From Pseudomonadota bacterium (GTDB taxonomy: Bacteria; Pseudomonadota; Alphaproteobacteria; Rhodospirillales; Magnetospirillaceae): a stretch of DNA of 64,000 nucleotides. The DNA lies in NCBI GenBank assembly GCA_021793155.1, contig JAJYTF010000019.1:26153-90152 (forward strand), read 5' to 3'. Each line of letters opens with the position of its first letter. The first letter of the stretch is position 1. This document shows positions 25,317 to 34,062 of this stretch, piece after piece. Both the position numbers and the translations under genes were made by a program. A model generated the notes under the pieces. The model was not told the DNA's origin. It did no database searches and saw only the letters and a program-made list of their open reading frames with translations.

Positions 25317-25571
25317 TCAGGTCGGCATCTCGTCCCCTGGCTGGGGAGTCTCGCCGCCATCCCTCGTGAGGAGATGACGAAAAGCCGCCCGATCACCGAA
25401 ACCCTTGCGACTCGTGAAAAACTCGGCAGTCCGCATGGCGGCTAGCTTCTCAGCTACCGCCGTGGCGACAAATTGATTCAAGCTCGTCCCTTCTTCCGCC
25501 GCCAAGCGTTCAGCCTCGGCCTTGATCGAGACCGGCAGGCGGAGCGGATAGGTAGAGGTCTTCGTCGTCAT
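25317..25571 (-). CDS. Ribbon-helix-helix antitoxin-like protein
   Basis: 84 residues. STYPLRLPVSIKAEAERLAA and EEGTSLNQFVATAVAEKLAA form a classic Arc/HicB-type ribbon-helix-helix: a beta strand then two helices with the SLNQF turn. The C-terminal tail (RKGFGDRAAFRHLLTRDGGE) probably wraps the partner. ATG 25571 overlaps the stop of the PIN gene (ATGA); a longer start at 25586 is possible. Likely antitoxin and autorepressor for the preceding PIN gene, acting at the palindrome 26000-26023. Confidence 0.85.
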   Translation of the reverse strand: MTTKTSTYPLRLPVSIKAEAERLAAEEGTSLNQFVATAVAEKLAAMRTAEFFTSRKGFGDRAAFRHLLTRDGGETPQPGDEMPT

Positions 25572-25990
25572 GACACCACCTTCCATAAGATTTCGCCCGG
25601 CAACACAACCGGCAAACCAAACCGTTCGGCCGCCGGCAGATAATCCCGACGGTTAAACGTCACCAGGCAATCTGCTTGCCCGTTTACCGCCGCCTCCAAC
25701 ACCAATTCGTCCCCAGGATCACGTAGTTGCGGACGCCAAAGAAACCACGGCTCGACAGGGTTGATGAGTTCAACCAAGCGGTTGAGGAACACCGAGACGT
25801 CGGCCGGCTGCAGACCTGCCGCCAGAACATGGTCAGCTCGTCGGCAGACAGCCTCATATTCCAGGAACAGAGGCACCGTAGCCAGCAGGTCCGCCCGCCC
25901 GTCATCGATCGCCAACAGCAAAGCCGCCGACGCCCCTCGCGGGCTTCGCAGAGCAGCAACGATGACGTCTGTGTCGAGAACCAGTCGCAT
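25568..25990 (-). CDS. PIN-domain toxin
   Basis: 140-residue PIN-fold ribonuclease of the type annotated as putative toxin component. Acidic metal-site residues appear in order: Asp in MRLVLDTDVIVAAL, Glu in FLEYEAVCRRADH, Asp/Glu in DPGDELVLEAAVNGQADCLV, and NRRDY near the C terminus. Start ATG 25990, where MRLVLDTDV matches the family N terminus; an earlier frame start lies in the operator. Translationally coupled to the downstream antitoxin, so the order is toxin first. Confidence 0.88.
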   Translation of the reverse strand: MRLVLDTDVIVAALRSPRGASAALLLAIDDGRADLLATVPLFLEYEAVCRRADHVLAAGLQPADVSVFLNRLVELINPVEPWFLWRPQLRDPGDELVLEAAVNGQADCLVTFNRRDYLPAAERFGLPVVLPGEILWKVVS

Positions 25991-25999
25991 CACATATAG

Positions 26000-26023
26000 T
26001 GTCACATCATATGTGATGTGACA
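26000..26023. promoter_or_regulatory. Palindromic operator of the PIN/RHH module
   Basis: TGTCACATCA-N4-TGATGTGACA, perfect 10-bp arms, centred 21 bp before the PIN start codon. On the minus strand it overlaps a possible promoter (TTGTCA, 17-bp spacer, CACTAT), leaving almost no leader. Expected target of the ribbon-helix-helix antitoxin. Confidence 0.6.
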
Positions 26024-26087
26024 ATGCTTGCGGCAGCTCTTGCATAGGAAGTGGCTTCATGCCCCTTGGCGCGAAGGTGACGACGCC

Positions 26088-26612
26088 TCAATCGTCCTCT
26101 TCACCTTCGGTGGCGGCACGCCTGCGGCTTTCAGTCAGGTCGTCGAGCGCGGCCTCGTAATTGGCAGTCGAGAAATCGGTACGGTCGTTGGCCACCTGGT
26201 GTAGCTGATTGGTCAGCGCCCATGCGATGGCGTGGATGGCCTCGTGACGATCCAGGCCTTCCTTCATGACTCGCGCCAGTGCCCGCCGTACGGCCGATGG
26301 GTCGTCCGCGGCAACCTGGCTTTCGACGATGGTGTGAAGCGTCGCATGCACGGTAGGCTCCGGCGCCAAAACTCCGGCACGCCGGTGATACGCTTCGACC
26401 AGACGTAAACGCTCGCCCTCCTCGAGCGCCAGCCTATCGGCGGCGTCTGGAGCCGTCAGGGGATCGTAGGCGATCCGGCTCTGTGTCCGGCCCCCAGCCT
26501 CCGCGCCTGGGTTCCCTTCGGGCCGGCCCCTTACCGTGACGCCCGCAAGACTCGGTATCGGCCTGCCCGCTACGGCTTTGGCCAAGTGGGACTCGCACCC
26601 ACAGGCGATCAT
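26088..26612 (-). CDS. DUF1841-like conserved protein, 5' end uncertain
   Basis: The C-terminal 125 residues look conserved: YDPLTAPDAADRLALEEGER, HATLHTIVESQVA and LDRHEAIHAIAWALTNQL, a pattern I know from small helical proteins of the DUF1841 type (function unknown). The tail is acidic. No ATG or GTG lies near the beginning of the conserved part, where the family would start; the codon before AYDPL is ATC. The first in-frame ATG with a possible RBS is 26612, giving a non-homologous, structured-looking 5' segment. The native start was therefore probably lost to the upstream insertion debris. Confidence 0.5.
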   Translation of the reverse strand: MIACGCESHLAKAVAGRPIPSLAGVTVRGRPEGNPGAEAGGRTQSRIAYDPLTAPDAADRLALEEGERLRLVEAYHRRAGVLAPEPTVHATLHTIVESQVAADDPSAVRRALARVMKEGLDRHEAIHAIAWALTNQLHQVANDRTDFSTANYEAALDDLTESRRRAATEGEEDD

Positions 26613-26642
26613 CAGCTTTCCATGACGTACCCCCGAGGAGTG

Positions 26643-26776
26643 GTGTAAGAGCGGGGGCGTCCGAGACGACCGGCTTGACGCCGCGCAGGCCACGCCGCGT
26701 CAATTCACGCAGGAAGGCGGTCCAGAAGGTCTCGGCCTCGGAGCAGCCGATGGACATGCCCAGCACAGCTCTTACA
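26643..26776 (-). mobile_element. IS256-family transposase relic with inverted ends
   Basis: On the minus strand the frame reads VLGMSIGCSEAETFW followed by FLRELTRRGLRGVKPVVSDA, a well-known core segment of IS256-type mutator transposases. It is bounded by an 11-bp inverted repeat, GGTGTAAGAGC (26643-26653) and GCTCTTACACC (26766-26776). About 130 bp remain of an element normally near 1.3 kb; the rest has been deleted. Confidence 0.65.
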
Positions 26777-27115
26777 CCATCCCGTGGGGCACGACCCTTG
26801 AAGTTGCGCTTCGTAATGCCTCTTATCCGACAGGCCTACGGCCAATTTTCGCCATCCCGGAAGTGCTTAATACGAAGATGGGTTAAAACCCGCCGACGGG
26901 GCTACGACGTTTTTCGACCAGCCCTATCTGAACCAATGCTCTACGAAATTCAACGGTTGCGGAAATCAAATGCTGCATATGGGGCCAAGTGGCGACGGCG
27001 GCGTTGGTGCAGGGGCAAACCATCGAGGAGGCCGATGCGCACAGGGATGTCGGAATCAGATGGCCTCCGACGATCCTGAGTGGCCCCTAACAGGCACTAT
27101 GGCCAGGAGCGGAAA
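26777..27115. other. Intergenic, no gene recognised
   Basis: Between the IS256 relic and the sensor kinase. The plus-strand frame 26675-27079 is basic and low-complexity with no family match. A promoter for the kinase probably lies in the last 100 bp, but no convincing -35/-10 pair was found. Confidence 0.4.
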
Positions 27116-29410
27116 ATGCCCGGATTGTTGAGGCTGGTAGGCCACCCAGTGAGCGATGCGTCTCGCGCAGTGCGGGCTATGGCATCCGGCGCATTGCACG
27201 CAATGCGGAAGAATGGGTTCCTCCTCTATCGACGGTTCAAGGATGTCTCTATCGCCCGCAAGCTGTACTTCTCAGTTGGCATTATGGCGATGTTGATCGG
27301 AGTTGAGCTTTTCGTCCTGCTTTTTAGTCTGAATACTCTTTCTTCTTTGCGAGCCTATGTCGGCGGCGAGGGGCTGTGGTCCAAGGCGGAGAAGGATGCC
27401 GTCTTCCATCTGTACAAGTACGGCGTGTCACACACCGATAAAGACTACGAGCTCTTTAAGCAATTTATGCGGGTTCCGGCCGGCGATGCCAAGACGCGAC
27501 GGGAAGTGCTGTCGGGTAATGGGAACATGGATGTGGCACGTCAGGGTTTCTTGCAGGGCCGAAATAATCCTGACGACATTGATGGGATGCTAAATCTGTT
27601 TATTCGTTTCAATAACGTCTCATACATTAGAAAAGCCATAAACCTATGGGGCAAGGCGGAAGCCATCGCCATGCAACTGCCGCCTATCGCAGAAAAATTG
27701 CGTGCAGAGATAAATTCTTCGAATCCGTCTCAGGAAAGAATAAATAAGCTTCTTGCCTCTCTTTATACGATAAACCAGACGCTCACCGCATTCGAGGATG
27801 AATTTTCATTCACCCTTGGTGAAGGATCCCGTTGGCTGGAAAGAGTGGTCCTTAGATTACTGCTTGCAACCGCGATCACCGTGGAAACCACGGGCTTGTT
27901 ATTGGTCATAACCGTCACCAGAGGCATACAAAAGGGACTTGGAGAGATCATTCGAGCGGCCAATTCGTTCTCCGCAGGAGAATTGAGCGCGCGGACCATA
28001 GTATTGTCCCGCGACGAAATCGGAATCGTCGCCAATTCGTTCAATGGAATGGCGGATATTCTGCAGATGCGGGTGAGCGAACTTGCCCAACTGAATCGGC
28101 ATCTGAAACATGAGGTTGGTGAACGGAAGCGCGCCGAGGCGGGCCTGCGCCAGATGAATCTGACCTTGGAGGTTCGCGTGGCCAAACGCACGGCGAAACT
28201 GACGAAATCGGTTGAAGCTTTGCGCAAAGAGGCGTTGGAACGCGAGCGAGCCGAGGCGGCACTGCGCCAGAGCCAGAAAATGGACGCGATCGGCCAACTG
28301 ACTGGCGGCATCGCGCACGATTTCAACAATATGCTTGCCGCCATCTCCGGTAGCCTCGAGATGATTAGGCGCCGCATGGCCCAGGGACGCACGGAAGGGG
28401 TGGGGCGCTACATCGAAGCCGCGCTGACCTCGACCGCTCGCGCGGCAACGGTGACCCATCGTCTGCTCGCCTTCTCGCGCCGTGAAACGCTGGACCCGCA
28501 GCCGACCGACATCAACGAGCTGGTTCTGGGAATGGCCGAATTGTTCAGAGACACCGTGGGACCGGCGATCCGGATCGAGACGAGGCTGGCTTCTGAGTTG
28601 CACCTGACCCTGTGCGATCGCAATCGACTTGAAACCGCTTTGCTCAATTTGATCATCAACGCCCGCGATGCCATGCCCGACGGCGGGTCCCTGGTAATAG
28701 AGACCGCCAATTCGGTCATTCCGGATCGCGGAGACGAGACCGGAGACGGGCCTGAGCCGCCGCCCGGAGACTACGCGACGCTGCTCGTCACCGATACCGG
28801 CGTCGGAATGTCCCCGGCAACCCTGGCGCGGGCGTTTGAACCATTCTTCACCACCAAGCCGCTCGGCCAAGGTACCGGACTGGGCTTATCGATGGTCTAT
28901 GGCTTCGTGCAGCAATCGGGCGGAAGGCTGTTCTTGCACAGCAAGGAGGGGCTTGGAACAACAGTGACGATCTATTTGCCCCGGCATTTGGGAGTGGCGA
29001 GCAAGCCAGCGGAGGGAGATGTTCTTCCGGCGGGCCATTCGCAAGCGAACGCAGTTGTGCTGTTGGTCGAAGACGAACCGAACGTGCGCATGTTCCTTGT
29101 CAACGTGCTCGAGGAAATGGGCTGTACCGTATTGGCCGCAGGGGACGGCGCGTCCGGGCTGAACATCTTGGATTCCCAGACCCGAATCGACCTTCTGGTC
29201 AGTGACGTGGGCCTGCCTGGTGGCATCAATGGACGTCAGCTTGCCGACGCCGCGCGGCAACGTCGCTTGGACCTGAAGGTGCTGTTCATCACCGGCTACT
29301 CGGAAGTCTTCACGGCAGGCAGCGGTCAGCTTAATGAAGGCATGCAGGTTCTTACGAAGCCATTCACACTGGACGCGTTTGTGGACAAAGTGCAGGGGAT
29401 TCTCGTTTGA
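27116..29410 (+). CDS. Hybrid sensor histidine kinase with periplasmic helical domain
   Basis: 764-residue membrane kinase, island cargo. Order: TM1 ([20 protein letters not shown], about 51-72); periplasmic domain of about 175 residues, predicted helical, no named family; TM2 (about 248-268); HAMP ([20 protein letters not shown] ... SFNGMADIL); a coiled coil; HisKA with phospho-His in [20 protein letters not shown]; HATPase with N box [13 protein letters not shown]1 DTGVGMS and G2 [15 protein letters not shown]; and a C-terminal receiver ([26 protein letters not shown], Lys in LTKPF). The H-box type is that of CckA-like and FixL-like kinases. ATG 27116 has GGAGCGG upstream. No response regulator adjoins, so its output partner is elsewhere. 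Confidence 0.92.
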   Translation: MPGLLRLVGHPVSDASRAVRAMASGALHAMRKNGFLLYRRFKDVSIARKLYFSVGIMAMLIGVELFVLLFSLNTLSSLRAYVGGEGLWSKAEKDAVFHLYKYGVSHTDKDYELFKQFMRVPAGDAKTRREVLSGNGNMDVARQGFLQGRNNPDDIDGMLNLFIRFNNVSYIRKAINLWGKAEAIAMQLPPIAEKLRAEINSSNPSQERINKLLASLYTINQTLTAFEDEFSFTLGEGSRWLERVVLRLLLATAITVETTGLLLVITVTRGIQKGLGEIIRAANSFSAGELSARTIVLSRDEIGIVANSFNGMADILQMRVSELAQLNRHLKHEVGERKRAEAGLRQMNLTLEVRVAKRTAKLTKSVEALRKEALERERAEAALRQSQKMDAIGQLTGGIAHDFNNMLAAISGSLEMIRRRMAQGRTEGVGRYIEAALTSTARAATVTHRLLAFSRRETLDPQPTDINELVLGMAELFRDTVGPAIRIETRLASELHLTLCDRNRLETALLNLIINARDAMPDGGSLVIETANSVIPDRGDETGDGPEPPPGDYATLLVTDTGVGMSPATLARAFEPFFTTKPLGQGTGLGLSMVYGFVQQSGGRLFLHSKEGLGTTVTIYLPRHLGVASKPAEGDVLPAGHSQANAVVLLVEDEPNVRMFLVNVLEEMGCTVLAAGDGASGLNILDSQTRIDLLVSDVGLPGGINGRQLADAARQRRLDLKVLFITGYSEVFTAGSGQLNEGMQVLTKPFTLDAFVDKVQGILV

Positions 29411-29623
29411 CCCAGCATTCGACACCAGTCCTGTGATGCTCCGGTCGTCGCTGCGGCTTACGCTTTTCTGATCTTTCCGGGCAGGATCGGTGTGACGACG
29501 CGCGTTGACAGCGACTCCGTCCTGGGTTCGCGGTCACTGCGCACATGCCTTGGATTCCGCTGATTTTTCAGGACGTTATGGAAGGCGGATTCCGGGCGGG
29601 TATCTATGCCGCGGAGGCTCCGG

Positions 29624-31574
29624 CCTGGGTTCGCGGTCACAGCGCACACATGGCATAAGGGACGCCGCGTAATGCATTGATTTTACCCGATTTCAGTTTT
29701 TCAAATTTCCGGGAAAGCGCGCAAAACCTAGACACACGACTTGCGATAAATCCGTTGCAATAGAACTGCGTACATGCCACCGTTATGGGCATGTATCTTC
29801 GTGTGACCGAACGGCGCAACAAGGACGGCTCCAAGGTCTCCTACTATGCGCTTGCCGAGAACGTCTGGAACGCCGAAGCCAAGCGGTCCGAGACGCAGGT
29901 GGTGCACAGCTTCGGCCGGGCCGATGAAGTTGACCGCGCCGCGCTGGAGCGGCTGGTCAAAAGCATCAATCGGGTGCTGGATGTCGATACGGCCGCGCCG
30001 ACGACGGGCGGCGCGGCCCCGGATATTGAGATTGAACGGGTGTTCGAACTGGGCGTGCCGCTGGTCGCCCGGGCGCTGTGGGAGGAATTGGGCATTGGTC
30101 CGGCCATCCGCCGCTGCATGGCCGAGGGCGACCTGGCCGCTCCGCACGAGACGGCACTGTTCGCCATGGCGGCGAACCGGCTGGAAGACCCGGGATCGAA
30201 GCTCGCCTGTGCGTCCCGCTGGCTGCCGGATGTCGCCTGGTTGCCGGACGCCGCCGGCCTCAAGGTCGACCAGTTATACCGGGCGCTCGACTTCCTGACC
30301 ATGTGGACGAGCGAGATCGAGCACGACGTCTTCCTGCGCACGGCCGACCTGTTCAACCTCGACGTCGACCTGATCTTTTACGACACCACCACCGCCTACT
30401 TCGAAATCGACGAGCCGGACGAGGAGCCGCAGGAATGGGGCGGCCGGCTGTTTGCCCCCTTGCGCCGCCGCGGCCACAGCAAGGAGGGGCGCGACAACCA
30501 GCCGCAGGTGATCATCGCCCTGGCGGTCAGCCGTGACGGCATGCCGGTGCGCTCCTGGGTGCTGCCGGGCGATACGGCGGACGTTACCACGGTAGAAAAG
30601 ATCAAGGACGACCTGCGGGCTTGGCGGCTCGGCCGCTGCGTGTTCGTCGGCGATGCCGGCATGTACTCGGCCGACAACCTGGCCAAACTGAGCCGCGGCC
30701 TCGGCCGTTACATCCTGGCCGTGCCGATGCGCCGGCTGAAGGAGGTCGAGACCGAGGTGCTGACCAAGCCGGGCCGCTACAAGCCGGTGGCGGACAACCT
30801 TCAGGTCAAGGAGGTGTGGGTCGGCGAAGGCGAACGGCGGCGGCGCTACGTGCTGTGCCTGAATCCCGAAGAGGCGGCGCGGCAGCGCCAGCATCGGGAG
30901 TTGGTGCTGGCCGAAGTCGAGGAAGAACTCGCCTTGCTGCGCCAGGGCCGGCAGGATCATCCGAAGGGCGCCTGCCACCTGCTGGCGTCCCGGCGCTATG
31001 GCCGGTACCTCGACACCGACTATCTCGGCCGCCCGAAGCTGGACAAGGCGAAGATCAAGGCGGCCGAGAAGTTCGACGGCAAGTTCGTCGTCATCACCAA
31101 TGACGACACCCTGTCCGCCGACGATGTGGCGCTCGGCTACAAAGGCGGCTGGATCATCGAATCATGCTTCCGCAGGATGAAGCAGACCGGTCTTCAGGTG
31201 CGGCCGATGTTCCATTGGACGCCGCGGCGCATCGAGGCCCACGTCCGGCTGTGCGTGCTGGCCCTGCAGATGCAGCGCGCCGCGGAGATCCGCTGCGGCC
31301 AGCCTTGGGGGCGGATCGCCCACCATCTGACCGGCCTGAAGGCCATCCGCTACACCGCGGAAAATCGGACGATTGTTCAGCGGACAAAAATCTCTCCCGA
31401 GCTCGCCGAAATCCTGAAAAAGCTCGGGATATCAACGCCAAAGAAGATCGTCAGCGTCGACGAGCGCCCCGCCGGGGCCTCCGCGGCATAGATACACGCC
31501 CGGAATCCGCCTTCCATAACGTCCTGAAAAATCAGCGGAATCCAAGGCATGTGCGCAGTGACCGCGAACCCAGG
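29624..31574 (+). mobile_element. Intact IS1634-type insertion sequence nested in an older copy
   Basis: 1951 bp. Terminal inverted repeats begin CCTGGGTTCGCGGTCAC at both ends (17 bp identical, similarity continuing through GCGCACA). It is flanked by the direct repeat TCCGG (29619-29623 and 31575-31579), a 5-bp target duplication, and removing the element restores the older copy's sequence. One transposase gene, apparently complete. Confidence 0.88.
29785..31491 (+). CDS. IS1634-family transposase
   Basis: 568-residue DDE transposase of the IS4-related IS1634 group. DDE landmarks: first Asp in LDVDLIFYDTTTAYF, second Asp in CVFVGDAGMYSADNL, and the C-terminal Glu in YKGGWIIESCFRRMKQTGLQ (the Y-x-x-x-x-x-IE...R...K pattern). 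The start at 29785 gives MGMYLRVTERRNKDGSKVSY, typical of the family; full length and undisturbed. The last 160 residues recur in inverted orientation at 31580-32044. Confidence 0.93.
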   Translation: MGMYLRVTERRNKDGSKVSYYALAENVWNAEAKRSETQVVHSFGRADEVDRAALERLVKSINRVLDVDTAAPTTGGAAPDIEIERVFELGVPLVARALWEELGIGPAIRRCMAEGDLAAPHETALFAMAANRLEDPGSKLACASRWLPDVAWLPDAAGLKVDQLYRALDFLTMWTSEIEHDVFLRTADLFNLDVDLIFYDTTTAYFEIDEPDEEPQEWGGRLFAPLRRRGHSKEGRDNQPQVIIALAVSRDGMPVRSWVLPGDTADVTTVEKIKDDLRAWRLGRCVFVGDAGMYSADNLAKLSRGLGRYILAVPMRRLKEVETEVLTKPGRYKPVADNLQVKEVWVGEGERRRRYVLCLNPEEAARQRQHRELVLAEVEEELALLRQGRQDHPKGACHLLASRRYGRYLDTDYLGRPKLDKAKIKAAEKFDGKFVVITNDDTLSADDVALGYKGGWIIESCFRRMKQTGLQVRPMFHWTPRRIEAHVRLCVLALQMQRAAEIRCGQPWGRIAHHLTGLKAIRYTAENRTIVQRTKISPELAEILKKLGISTPKKIVSVDERPAGASAA

Positions 31575-31579
31575 TCCGG

Positions 31580-32044
31580 CGGGGTGCTCGTCGACGCTGA
31601 CGATCTTCTTTGGCGTTGATATCCCGAGCTTTTTCAGGATTTCGGCGAGCTCGGGAGAGATTTTTGTCCGCTGAACAATAGTCCGATTTTCCGCGGTGTA
31701 GCGGATGGCCTTCAGGCCGGTCAGATGGTGGGCGATCCGCCCCCAAGGCTGGCCGCCGCGGATCTCCGCGGCACGCTGCATCTGCAGGGCCAGCACGCAC
31801 AGCCGGACATGGGCCTCGATGCGCCGCGGCGTCCAATGGAACATCGGCCGCACCTGAAGACCGGTCTGCTTCATCCTGCGGAAGCAGGATTCGATGATCC
31901 AGCCGCCTTTGTAGCCGAGCGCCACATCGTCGGCGGACAGGGTGTCGTCATTGGTGATGACGACGAACTTGCCGTCGAACTTCTCGGCCGCCTTGATCTT
32001 CGCCTTGTCCAGCTTCGGGCGGCCGAGATAGTCGGTGTCGAGGT
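31580..32044 (-). pseudogene. Truncated IS1634 transposase, C-terminal part
   Basis: Begins at LDTDYLGRPKLDKAKIKAAE (minus strand from 32044) and runs nearly identically to the intact copy to KKIVSVDEHPAG, where the younger element inserted. N-terminal two thirds, including both catalytic Asp residues, are gone. Only small differences from the intact copy (for example RGGQP for RCGQP), so the two copies are recent. Confidence 0.88.
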
Positions 32045-32045
32045 C

Positions 32046-32693
32046 GAGATTCCTCCGAAGCCGCAAATCAAGTCGCTGTTCGAAGCAGCCAAGGCCTTCG
32101 ACACCACCGGCCAAGCCGAGGCCATGGTGGCGGTGCTGGCCTTCGCCGGCTTGCGCGCCAGCGAGATGCGCGGGCTTCGCCGCCGCGATCTGCGCCTGAA
32201 CAAGGGAAAGATCGACGTCCGCCAGCGGGCCGACCGATGGAACGTCATCGGCCCCTGCAAGACCAAGAACAGCCGCCGTATGGTGCCAATTCCTCCGGTC
32301 GCCGTCGCGGCAATAAAGCGCTGGCTCGAACACGCGCCTCCGTCTGAGCAAGGCTTGGTTTTCCCCAACGGCGTCGGCAAAGTCGAGAGCTATGCCAACG
32401 TCTACAACCGGATCTGGGTCCCGCTGATGGATGCGGCCCGCTTGGTCGACGTAAAGGGCAACAGGGAAGGCGAGAATTCGGTTCGTACCGTCTCACCTTG
32501 GTTCGCGCTCCACACCCTCCGCCACGTCGCTTGCAGCCTGTGGATCGAACAAGGCGCCACACCCAAGAAAATCCAGACCTGGGCGGGGCATGCCAGCATT
32601 CAGTTCACGCTGGACCGCTACGGCCACCTATGGACCGACGACATGTCCGACCAGGCCATCACCCGAGCGATCGAGCGCTCGTTGCTCGGATGA
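32046..32693 (+). pseudogene. Tyrosine recombinase (island integrase), N terminus deleted
   Basis: 215 residues with a complete catalytic domain: first Arg in AGLRASEMRGLRRRDL, HTLRHVACSLWIEQGATPKK (His-x-x-Arg), WAGHASIQFTLDRYGHL (His and nucleophile Tyr). The arm-binding and SAM-like core-binding domains are missing; homology starts exactly at the end of the truncated IS copy (32044/32045). Upstream in-frame sequence is antisense transposase. It points to the tRNA-Met attachment site 155 bp away, the usual position of an island integrase. Confidence 0.88.
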
Positions 32694-32800
32694 ACGCAAT
32701 GGGAACATCGTGCGGCATCCGTGCGGCATGGATTTTTCGGAATGTTCGGAAAATGGCGGAAAACTGCAGAATCCAATTACGCCCGCAGAGCCAGGAGAAC

Positions 32801-32844
32801 AAAAAGCGAAACCCCTGCCAAGTGCTTGACCTGACAGGGGTTTT
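32801..32844. terminator. Hairpin terminator beside tRNA-Met
   Basis: AAACCCCTG (32809-32817) pairs exactly with CAGGGGTTT (32835-32843). On the plus strand TTTT follows (integrase side); on the minus strand TTTTT follows after GCG (tRNA side). It was brought by the island and replaces the original tRNA terminator now at 25155-25189. Confidence 0.65.
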
Positions 32845-32847
32845 CGT

Positions 32848-32892
32848 TGGTAGCGGAGGAGGGACTTGAACCCCCGACACGCGGATTATGAT
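32848..32892 (-). repeat. Right attachment site inside tRNA-Met
   Basis: 45 bp identical to 25194-25238; forms the 3' part of the functional tRNA. The crossover point lies somewhere within this core. Confidence 0.9.
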
Positions 32893-32924
32893 TCCGCTGC
32901 TCTAACCAGCTGAGCTACTCCGCC
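32848..32924 (-). tRNA. tRNA-Met (CAT), elongator type
   Basis: 77 nt with encoded CCA. Acceptor GGCGGAG pairs with CTCCGCT; D arm GCTC/GAGC; anticodon stem GCGGA/TCCGC with loop ATCATAA (anticodon CAT); T arm GGGGG-TTCAAGT-CCCTC. The first base pair forms (G-U), unlike initiator tRNA, and the sequence fits elongator tRNA-Met; a lysidine-modified tRNA-Ile (CAT) is the less likely alternative. Host attachment site of the island. Confidence 0.95.
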
Positions 32925-32946
32925 GCAATGCGTGAAGGGCGACTTT

Positions 32947-34047
32947 TTATCGGCTTGGCGACGGCAAGTCAACTTGATCTTCGCGCCTGATCCAACCGCC
33001 GCCCAGGACGCGCTCTCCGCGGTACAAGACGCAGGCCTGCCCCGCGGCCACGCCCTCTTCCGGGGCATCCAGATCGACCGTCGCGCCGCCATCCGCATCA
33101 AGGGAAAGGGTGGCCGGCACCGGCGGGCGGGTAGAGCGGATTTTCACCGTCACCCGTTCCTCGCGCCCGTCGCCTTCGCCCAGCCAGTTGACACCGGCAA
33201 GCCGAATCCGGCGGCAGGCCAGCGCCTCTTTCGGACCGACTACGACACGGCGGCTGTCCGGTTCGAGGCGCAGCACGTAAAGTGGCTCTCCGCCACCCAG
33301 CCGCAGACCCCGGCGCTGACCCACCGTGTAATGGACGATGCCCTGGTGGCGGCCCAGCACGCGCCCGTCCAGATGGACGATATCGCCCCCGGCCACCGCG
33401 CCCGGCCGCAGCCGCCGCACCAGCCCGGCGTAATCGCCATCGGGAACGAAGCAGATATCCTGGCTGTCCGGCTTGGCTGCCACCGGCAGGGCGAAACGTC
33501 GCGCGATGCCCCGGGTCTCGTCCTTGCTGGCCATGCTGCCCAGGGGGAAGCGCAGGAAGGCCAGTTGCTCGCGGGTGGTGGCGAAGAGGAAATAGCTCTG
33601 GTCGCGGCTGTGATCGACGCCGCGCAACATCACCGGTCCGGCCTCGCCGTCCTCGCGCCGCACGTAATGGCCGGTGGCCAGCGCGTCGGCGCTAAGGTCA
33701 CGGGCTACCTTCATCAGATCGCGGAACTTGACCGTCTGATTGCACAGCACGCAAGGGATGGGTGTTTCACCACGGACGTAGGAATCGGCGAACCGTTCGA
33801 CGACGTCCTGGCGGAAGGTAGATTCGTAGTCGATGACGTAATGAGCAATACCCAGGGCGTCGGCCACCCGCCGGGCATCGTGGATGTCCTTTCCGGCACA
33901 GCAGGTGTTGGCCTTGCCAGTGGCGCAGCCATGGTCGTAAAGCTGCAGCGTAACGCCCACCACCTCCCATCCCTGCTCCTGCAGCAAGGCTGCGGTCGCG
34001 GAGGAATCCACGCCTCCCGACATGGCGACGACGATGCGCTTACCCAT
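32947..34047 (-). CDS. mnmA: tRNA-specific 2-thiouridylase
   Basis: Adds sulfur to U34 of Lys, Glu and Gln tRNAs, using persulfide sulfur that originates from a cysteine desulfurase. 366 residues: PP-loop [17 protein letters not shown], first catalytic Cys in [26 protein letters not shown], second catalytic Cys in [14 protein letters not shown], and [12 protein letters not shown] before the C-terminal beta-barrel. It follows tenA and a DUF599 gene on the same strand and precedes tRNA-Met by 22 bp, downstream of the isc genes that could supply its sulfur. Confidence 0.96.
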   Translation of the reverse strand: MGKRIVVAMSGGVDSSATAALLQEQGWEVVGVTLQLYDHGCATGKANTCCAGKDIHDARRVADALGIAHYVIDYESTFRQDVVERFADSYVRGETPIPCVLCNQTVKFRDLMKVARDLSADALATGHYVRREDGEAGPVMLRGVDHSRDQSYFLFATTREQLAFLRFPLGSMASKDETRGIARRFALPVAAKPDSQDICFVPDGDYAGLVRRLRPGAVAGGDIVHLDGRVLGRHQGIVHYTVGQRRGLRLGGGEPLYVLRLEPDSRRVVVGPKEALACRRIRLAGVNWLGEGDGREERVTVKIRSTRPPVPATLSLDADGGATVDLDAPEEGVAAGQACVLYRGERVLGGGWIRREDQVDLPSPSR

Positions 34048-34062
34048 GCTCGACTTCTTTGC

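Larger units (their letters stand above)
29521..32044 (-). mobile_element. Older IS1634-type copy, minus orientation, split and truncated
   Basis: Two pieces, 29521-29623 and 31575-32044, are parts of one element in minus orientation, interrupted by a younger copy (29624-31574). Joined, they read continuously through the end of the transposase gene to the right terminal repeat CCTGGGTTCGCGGTCACTGC (29521). The element's left half is missing: identity with the younger copy stops at 32044, where integrase sequence begins. Its insertion or a later deletion removed the start of the integrase. Confidence 0.8.
25194..32892. mobile_element. Genomic island integrated at tRNA-Met
   Basis: About 7.6 kb lie between the 45-bp direct repeats at 25194-25238 and 32848-32892. 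The right copy is the 3' part of an intact tRNA-Met gene, and a tyrosine recombinase gene remnant sits next to it, the standard geometry of tRNA islands. Cargo: a PIN/RHH module, a DUF1841-like ORF, an IS256 relic, a hybrid sensor kinase, and two nested IS1634-type elements, one of which removed the N-terminal half of the integrase. Because the integrase is truncated, the island should no longer excise by itself. Confidence 0.85.
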
